A stretch of 64,000 nt of DNA from assembly GCF_000190575.1 (NCBI RefSeq), contig NC_015164.1:3620001-3684000 (forward strand), in the 5' to 3' direction. A model generated the notes under the pieces. The model saw only the letters and a list, made by a program, of their open reading frames with translations, did no database searches and was not told where the DNA came from. Each line of letters begins with the position of its first letter. Position 1 is the first letter of the stretch. The translations under genes and the position numbers were made by a program. This DNA comes from Phocaeicola salanitronis DSM 18170. GTDB taxonomy: Bacteria; Bacteroidota; Bacteroidia; Bacteroidales; Bacteroidaceae. Positions 59,586 to 64,000 of this stretch are shown in pieces.

Positions 59586-61346
59586 TCACTGAATAATTAC
59601 TCCATTCTTATTAGTTATTACCAACAGGTATGCTTCCCGTGCTGCTTTCCCTGGATATTTGTGCGTGCCATCAGCATAAATGCAGTTCAATCCCAATTCC
59701 TGTAGTGTGGTGACAACTATTCTAAGCAGGTTCCAATCGGAATCCAGTAAAGTGGTCATGCGTAGTATCTCCATGAGTCTCTGTTTCAATCCAGTCGGGT
59801 TCTCTTGGTAAAACTTTTGCAATGCTGCTCTATACTTTTCTGCCCGGCTAATATTTTCAAGATATTTTTTCACCTCAACAGTCTTTTCGAGTGAAGATAT
59901 ATCCACCTTGTTATCAAGTAGTTTTTTTAAATCGAGAAGGTCTTTCTCTCTGAACAATTCTTGCAACATCGTGCCAATATCTTGTACTTTTCCCGCAGAA
60001 GTTTGTGAATCTTTGGGATTCACATCTGAAATTTTATTTGCACCAAAAGCTTTACGAACTTTTTGGGATTTGTCTTTTATGGTCAGATGAGCATATACTT
60101 CGTCAATCATCTTCGTATCTTCATGCCCCGTAGCTATGATGATGGCATCTTTAGGGATTCCTTTGCGGCACATAATGGTAACAAAAGAGTGTCTTGCCGT
60201 ATGTGTATGGATTAATTCATACAAAGGTTTGGTCTTTTTGACACTATTCTCTTCGTAGGTTATAGGGTCATCCAATCCAGCATCTTTAGCTAATACCTTC
60301 AGGTCTTTATTCAGTTGAGATACATTGCTACTCTTATAATATAAAATAGGCACTCCTGCATATTTGGAAATCAAATCTTTGGATAGGGAAGTAAGCGGGA
60401 TGATGGCGCGTGAACCTGTTTTCTGTTGGATAATGGACACCGTTTCATTTTCTTCATCCCATTCATAGTCTCCCGAGAAGAACTTGTACATGTCACTAAT
60501 CCGCTGCCCTAGCAAGCATTGGAGGACGAATAGATCCCTGATTTCAGTGAACCGATTTATGCGTTTTTCATCACCGGTTGGTTGGAATGAATACAGTTGC
60601 TGCACTTGTTCTTCTGTTAATGCAATCTTCTTATTGCGTGCAAGTTCTTTATTCGATTTATCCTGCACTATTTCAAAACTCTCCAAATTGCTTTGCTCCC
60701 ATTTAAAAGGTATGTCAGTTCTTTTGCTGGCTTTCTTTAGAAGGGAGAACAGCGTACCTTTTACAATATTGGATATTGTGGTAGGAGTAACATCCTCGTT
60801 AACAAGTTGCTCTTGATACCGATTAAATGTTTCCAGATTCATGCTATCCCAGCTATCCTGAATTTGGTGTCTATCAAGAAAACGCTTAAACTTATTTAAA
60901 TTCATAAGATGTTGCTTCTTGCTTGAATCGGCGATCTGATTCGCTTCATTGAGTTGCTTCAGAACGAATGTGGCTGGCTTTTCGGTTTTCTCTTTCATAG
61001 TAACTTTGTTGATATATTGTTTAAGTAACCTGATGGCTTTCTCTTCAATTTCATCAGGGTGTTCGCAAAGGTAGCATTTAAATTCTGAAAAATAGACCTT
61101 GATCTTATTAATACGTTCATTAACGATTAAATTATTCCGATAATCAAGTTCGGAAAGACGACAACTGAGATACGCCTCTTGACGTTTAGGATTCCATTGT
61201 TCAGGATAGACTTTTACTCTTAACGAAACTCTAACGGGAATGTTGGTGATACGAGTCACAAAATAGACAGGGGTAGGCCTATCAGACTTACGATCTCTCA
61301 GACTAAATTTGTAATCAATCTCATTAATAAAAAACTGTCCTTTCAT
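59586..61346 (-). CDS. Tyrosine-family site-specific integrase
   Basis: Integrase of 586 aa, longer than typical (about 400). N-terminal arm-binding domain (about 1-110), a core-binding SAM-like domain (about 125-235), and the catalytic domain with LLGQRISDMYKF (Arg I), HTHTARHSFVTIM (HxxR), and GHEDTKMIDEVYAH (second His and Tyr). A C-terminal extension of about 150 residues after the Tyr is helical and acidic (QDIGTMLQELFREKDLLDLKKLL) and of unknown use. All catalytic residues are present. It sits next to attR, its start being 141 bases from the 17-bp repeat. Confidence 0.92.
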   Translation of the reverse strand: MKGQFFINEIDYKFSLRDRKSDRPTPVYFVTRITNIPVRVSLRVKVYPEQWNPKRQEAYLSCRLSELDYRNNLIVNERINKIKVYFSEFKCYLCEHPDEIEEKAIRLLKQYINKVTMKEKTEKPATFVLKQLNEANQIADSSKKQHLMNLNKFKRFLDRHQIQDSWDSMNLETFNRYQEQLVNEDVTPTTISNIVKGTLFSLLKKASKRTDIPFKWEQSNLESFEIVQDKSNKELARNKKIALTEEQVQQLYSFQPTGDEKRINRFTEIRDLFVLQCLLGQRISDMYKFFSGDYEWDEENETVSIIQQKTGSRAIIPLTSLSKDLISKYAGVPILYYKSSNVSQLNKDLKVLAKDAGLDDPITYEENSVKKTKPLYELIHTHTARHSFVTIMCRKGIPKDAIIIATGHEDTKMIDEVYAHLTIKDKSQKVRKAFGANKISDVNPKDSQTSAGKVQDIGTMLQELFREKDLLDLKKLLDNKVDISSLEKTVEVKKYLENISRAEKYRAALQKFYQENPTGLKQRLMEILRMTTLLDSDWNLLRIVVTTLQELGLNCIYADGTHKYPGKAAREAYLLVITNKNGVIIQ

Positions 61347-61459
61347 ATATCTATTTTTTAATTGTTTACAAAACTATGTTAGTTTTCTGTGTTCAAAAAC
61401 TGTGTTTTAAAAGACTATTTCCGCATATCAACTTCCGTGCAAAGTATCTCTACGGATAC

Positions 61460-61490
61460 TTCCACAAAAGTTTTTCTATTTTCCACAAAA
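61460..61490. repeat. Direct repeat TTCCACAAAA beside attR
   Basis: Two copies, 61460-61469 and 61481-61490, spaced 21 bases (two helical turns), the second overlapping the core repeat. They could be integrase arm or core sites. Confidence 0.45.
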
Positions 61491-61503
61491 AATGTATTTT
61501 TGC
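61487..61503. other. Right attachment site (attR), 17-bp direct repeat
   Basis: AAAAAATGTATTTTTGC, identical to 38680-38696. It contains TATTTTTG, a -7-like box 116 bases before the tdk start. Confidence 0.65.
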
Positions 61504-61523
61504 GCTTTCAATCAGAGCCTGTT

Positions 61524-61597
61524 TTCGCCACAGAGGGCACAGGGACATACTGGGTATTTAAATTTTTTCGGTGATACTATGTACCTTCTGTGGTGAA
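61524..61597. repeat. Imperfect inverted repeat before tdk
   Basis: TTCGCCACAGAGG (61524-61536) and CCTTCTGTGGTGAA (61584-61597) pair over about 12 positions. A dispersed chromosomal repeat or leader hairpin of tdk. Confidence 0.45.
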
Positions 61598-61626
61598 TTT
61601 TTTCATCTTATAAGCTAATTATAACT

Positions 61627-62232
61627 ATGGTATTATTTTCTGAAGATCATACGCAAGAAACCAGACACCGCGGGCGCATAGAGGTAATATGTGGCTCGAT
61701 GTTTTCGGGCAAGACCGAAGAACTGATACGGCGCTTGAAACGTGCCAGTTTTGCCCGTCAGCGGGTAGAGATATTCAAGCCAGTCCTTGATACGCGTTAT
61801 TCTGAATCCGATGTGGTTTCTCACGATAACAATTCTATTCCATCGACTCCGGTAGATACATCGGCGAGCATTCTTTTGCTTAGTTCTGAAATAGACGTGG
61901 TCGGCATTGATGAGGCGCAGTTCTTCGATGAGGGCTTGACCGATGTTTGCAATGAACTTGCCAATCATGGGGTACGGGTTATCATTGCCGGTCTGGACAT
62001 GGATTACAAAGGTGTTCCTTTTGGGCCGATACCCGGATTGTGCGCCATAGCCGATGAGGTGACGAAGGTGCATGCCATTTGTGTGAAATGCGGCGATCTG
62101 GCATACATTTCTCACCGTACGGTAGCGGATGACAAGCGTGTGTTGCTTGGCGAAAAAGAAGAATACGAGCCTTTGTGCCGGAGATGTTACCAGAAAGCGT
62201 TACGGGGGGAATCCGGTCGGAAAACGGAGTAA
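61627..62232 (+). CDS. tdk: Thymidine kinase
   Basis: Salvage enzyme that phosphorylates thymidine, 201 aa. The type II signatures are present: P-loop [19 protein letters not shown] (about 22-40), [11 protein letters not shown] (catalytic Glu), [13 protein letters not shown] lasso region, and the zinc-binding Cys pairs CVKCGD and CRRCYQ. Length normal. The gene begins 124 bases after attR; before integration its upstream neighbour would have been the GH65 gene. Confidence 0.97.
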   Translation: MVLFSEDHTQETRHRGRIEVICGSMFSGKTEELIRRLKRASFARQRVEIFKPVLDTRYSESDVVSHDNNSIPSTPVDTSASILLLSSEIDVVGIDEAQFFDEGLTDVCNELANHGVRVIIAGLDMDYKGVPFGPIPGLCAIADEVTKVHAICVKCGDLAYISHRTVADDKRVLLGEKEEYEPLCRRCYQKALRGESGRKTE

Positions 62233-62286
62233 GAATGTCGGAAAAAGACCTGAAAAATGAAATAATCAGAAAAAAATCTTCAAAAG

Positions 62287-62318
62287 TTTTGCAGGTTCAA
62301 GAAAAGTTCCTATCTTTG
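62287..62318 (+). promoter_or_regulatory. Promoter of tRNA-Lys
   Basis: TTTTG at 62287-62291, a 19-base spacer and TATCTTTG at 62311-62318, 33 bases before the tRNA. Consensus. Confidence 0.8.
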
Positions 62319-62351
62319 CACCCGCAATCAGAAATGATGGCAAACAGGTTT

Positions 62352-62424
62352 GATTCGCTAGCTCAGCAGGTAGAGCACAACACTTTTAATGTTGGGGTCT
62401 TGGGTTCGAGCCCCAAGCGGATCA
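62352..62424 (+). tRNA. tRNA-Lys (anticodon TTT)
   Basis: A 73-base cloverleaf. The acceptor GATTCGC pairs with GCGGATC with one wobble, the D-arm is GCTC/GAGC, the anticodon stem CAACA/TGTTG has loop CTTTTAA (anticodon TTT), the T-arm has TTCGAGC, discriminator A. CCA is not encoded. Second integrase lies downstream. Confidence 0.96.
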
Positions 62425-62447
62425 CTCACGCAAATAGAAAAACAACG

Positions 62448-62486
62448 AAAACCGCTGATAATCAATCATTATCAGCGGTTTTTCTT
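62448..62486 (+). terminator. Intrinsic terminator after tRNA-Lys
   Basis: A perfect stem AAAACCGCTGATAAT (62448-62462) with ATTATCAGCGGTTTT (62468-62482) and a 5-base loop, followed by a T tract. Confidence 0.85.
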
Positions 62487-62532
62487 TTTATCCATACTGC
62501 AAATTGAAGCAGAATACCGCATCTTACTGGAG

Positions 62533-62594
62533 GTGAAATAGGTGGACTTAATTTCCACATAAAAACAAGTCCACCTAATTGGATTATATTTCAC
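62533..62594. repeat. Double inverted repeat before the second integrase
   Basis: AGGTGGACTT/AAGTCCACCT (62540-62549 with 62567-62576) inside GTGAAATA/TATTTCAC (62533-62540 with 62587-62594). Likely integrase or excisionase binding sites, or an operator. Confidence 0.5.
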
Positions 62595-62667
62595 TGATTC
62601 TCTGCGTTTTGCATAAAACGAACTCTTTTCAAAACATGTATTTTTACACCATCAAAAAAAGAAGAGT

Positions 62668-63888
62668 ATGGCAATGCAAAGAAACTATTTTACGGTATTG
62701 TTTTTCCTGAAGAAATCAAAGCTGCTTAAAAATGGAGAAGCACCAATCTGTATGCGTATCACAATAAACGGAAAACGTGCAGAGGTACAAATCAAGCGAA
62801 GTATAGATGTTACAAAATGGAATACGCAAAAAGAATGCGCAATTGGCAGGGAAAAGAAGTATCAAGAAATAAACCACTATCTTGATACGATAAGAACTAA
62901 AATCCTTCAAATTCACCGTGAACTTGAGCAGGACGGTAAACCTATTACAGCAGATATTATAAAAAATATCTATTATGGAGAACGCTCTACTCCCAAAATG
63001 CTGCTTGAAGTATTCCAGGAACACAATTCAGAATATCGGGAATTGATGAACAAGGAATATGCCGAAGGTACTGTACTTCGATACGAACGTACAGCAAGAT
63101 ATTTGAAGGAGTTTATCAGTGAACAGTATAAACTGGCTGATATTCCATTAAAATCAATCAACTATGAATTTATAACCAAATTCGAACATTTCATTAAAAT
63201 ACAGAAAAACTGTGCACAAAATGCGACAGTGAAATATCTGAAGAATTTAAAGAAAATCATCAAAACTGCATTGATAAAGAAGTGGATAACTGATGATCCG
63301 TTTGCAGAAATACACTTCAAACAGACCAAGTGTAACCGTGAATTCTTAAACGAAATGGAACTTCGCAAAATCATCAATAAAGATTTTGATATTCAACGAT
63401 TACAAACCGTAAGGGACATATTCATCTTCTGTTGCTTCACCGGTTTGGCTTTCACAGACGTAAAGAATCTGAAAAAGGAACACCTTGTACAGGCAGATAA
63501 TGGTGAGTGGTGGATAAGAAAAGCAAGGGAAAAGACCGATAATATGTGTGACATTCCATTGTTGGATATACCAAGACTTATTTTAGAGAAATATCAGTCA
63601 AATCCAATCTGCAATGAAAAAGGATTATTACTTCCTGTTCCCAGCAACCAACGAATGAACAGTTATTTGAAAGAAATAGCTGATGTATGTGGCATTCAAA
63701 AGAATCTTTCAACACATATTGCAAGACATACATTTGCATCACTGGCTATTGCAAATAAGGTGTCATTGGAATCCATTGCCAAAATGTTAGGACATACGGA
63801 CATTCGTACAACTCGTATTTATGCCAAAATCATGAATTCTACCATTGCCAATGAAATGAAAGTATTGCAAAACAAGTTTGCGATATAA
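62668..63888 (+). CDS. Second site-specific integrase, CTn/IntDOT-like
   Basis: Tyrosine recombinase of 406 aa typical of Bacteroides conjugative transposons. N-terminal arm-binding domain (NYFTVLFFLKKSKLLKNGEAPICMRITINGK), SAM-like core-binding domain (about 105-205), and a catalytic domain with HIARHTFASLAI (HxxR) and GHTDIRTTRIYAKI. In place of the first catalytic Arg the sequence reads CCFTGLAFTDVKNL, so Arg I is absent, as described for IntDOT-type enzymes. The start may be ATG 62674. It marks the left part of an element that runs past the window. Confidence 0.9.
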   Translation: MAMQRNYFTVLFFLKKSKLLKNGEAPICMRITINGKRAEVQIKRSIDVTKWNTQKECAIGREKKYQEINHYLDTIRTKILQIHRELEQDGKPITADIIKNIYYGERSTPKMLLEVFQEHNSEYRELMNKEYAEGTVLRYERTARYLKEFISEQYKLADIPLKSINYEFITKFEHFIKIQKNCAQNATVKYLKNLKKIIKTALIKKWITDDPFAEIHFKQTKCNREFLNEMELRKIINKDFDIQRLQTVRDIFIFCCFTGLAFTDVKNLKKEHLVQADNGEWWIRKAREKTDNMCDIPLLDIPRLILEKYQSNPICNEKGLLLPVPSNQRMNSYLKEIADVCGIQKNLSTHIARHTFASLAIANKVSLESIAKMLGHTDIRTTRIYAKIMNSTIANEMKVLQNKFAI

Positions 63889-63949
63889 TTTTCAAACATT
63901 ATTTCATTTCTTACAGCAAATATCGCCCTTTGCCACTGACTGTGCAAGG

Positions 63950-63965
63950 CAGCCCTGTCGGGCTG
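63950..63965 (+). repeat. Short hairpin after the second integrase
   Basis: CAGCCC (63950-63955) with GGGCTG (63960-63965) and a TGTC loop, at the window edge. No T tract; purpose unclear. Confidence 0.35.
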
Positions 63966-64000
63966 GTTGGCTGGAAAAAAATCATCCTCGCTTCGCTCCG

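Larger units (their letters stand above)
38680..61503. mobile_element. Integrative element of about 22.8 kb
   Basis: Bounded by the 17-bp repeat at 38680 and 61487, carrying a tyrosine integrase at the right end, a serine recombinase, an annealing protein with exonuclease, a helicase-like ATPase, a primase-like protein, ParB-like and DUF5131 genes, an Abi gene and an envelope module. No relaxase, coupling protein, transfer, capsid, portal or terminase gene is seen. Codon and base use differ from flanking genes, with a very AT-rich part at 47963-49779. It separates the GH65 gene from tdk. Confidence 0.75.

Noticed and set aside
38670..61626. Prophage
   Set aside because: No capsid, tail, portal, terminase or lysis gene is recognisable despite a phage-like annealing protein and DUF5131.
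38670..61626. Conjugative or mobilizable transposon
   Set aside because: No relaxase, MobC-like, TraG-like or T4SS gene is recognisable, and no oriT could be identified.
62175..62507. 110-codon ORF after tdk
   Set aside because: It runs through tRNA-Lys and its terminator, so it is a chance frame.
1..64000. CRISPR array
   Set aside because: No set of regularly spaced direct repeats of about 25-40 bases and no cas gene are visible.

Overview
The window is chromosomal DNA of a gut Bacteroidales, most likely Bacteroides or Phocaeicola. The evidence is a hybrid two-component sensor/regulator, the order tig-clpP-clpX-recQ, DUF4251/DUF4136/DUF1573 proteins, a TonB-type receptor, and many promoters of the form TTTG-N19..21-TAnnTTTG, which is the Bacteroidetes sigma consensus. 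Both tRNAs lack an encoded CCA end.

Positions 1-38670 are core or ordinary chromosome. In order: a hybrid two-component sensor; a hypothetical gene and a uracil-DNA-glycosylase-like gene; tRNA-Trp; a ZapB-like/ZapA pair with RNase Y; a DUF1573 protein; small envelope proteins; a five-gene MacB-type ABC efflux operon with adaptor and TolC; a ROK sugar kinase; an MlaFE-like lipid ABC pair; lptB; trigger factor; clpP; clpX; recQ; a DUF3843-like and a DUF4251 protein; a small winged-helix regulator with a membrane protein; a TonB receptor with a DUF2141 protein; an SDR oxidoreductase; a Fur-family regulator; a coiled-coil lipoprotein; rsmI; and a secreted GH65 enzyme. The winged-helix operon and the TonB/DUF2141 operon share a 15-bp palindromic operator and a similar leader hairpin, which points to one small regulon.

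Positions 38680-61503 form an integrated element of about 22.8 kb. It is bounded by a 17-bp direct repeat and carries a tyrosine integrase at its right end. It separates the GH65 gene from tdk. I see no relaxase, conjugation, capsid, portal or terminase gene in it. Its plus-strand genes fall into modules that each begin with a copy of one recurring promoter-like motif (CCSAAAGCCTTATMTWTG, five copies). In three of the four later copies an intrinsic terminator lies directly before the motif. The modules are: (A) a short transcript with no clear gene; (B) two tiny ORFs, DUF3871, a DUF1071 annealing protein, a PD-(D/E)XK exonuclease and a serine recombinase; (C) a long structured leader followed by a secreted four-gene set with a fifth gene behind it; (D) three small genes, two of them paralogous; (E) a helicase-like ATPase. 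A BT4734-type primase-like gene follows, preceded by a large stem-loop. The minus strand carries an Abi protein with an attenuator-like leader, an operon of ParB-like, unknown, double-HNH and DUF5131 genes, an unknown gene and the integrase. The whole reads as a self-replicating but non-conjugative, non-phage integrative element or satellite with defence and envelope cargo.

From 61627 the chromosome resumes with tdk and tRNA-Lys. A second integrase at 62668 marks the left end of another integrative element that runs out of the window.
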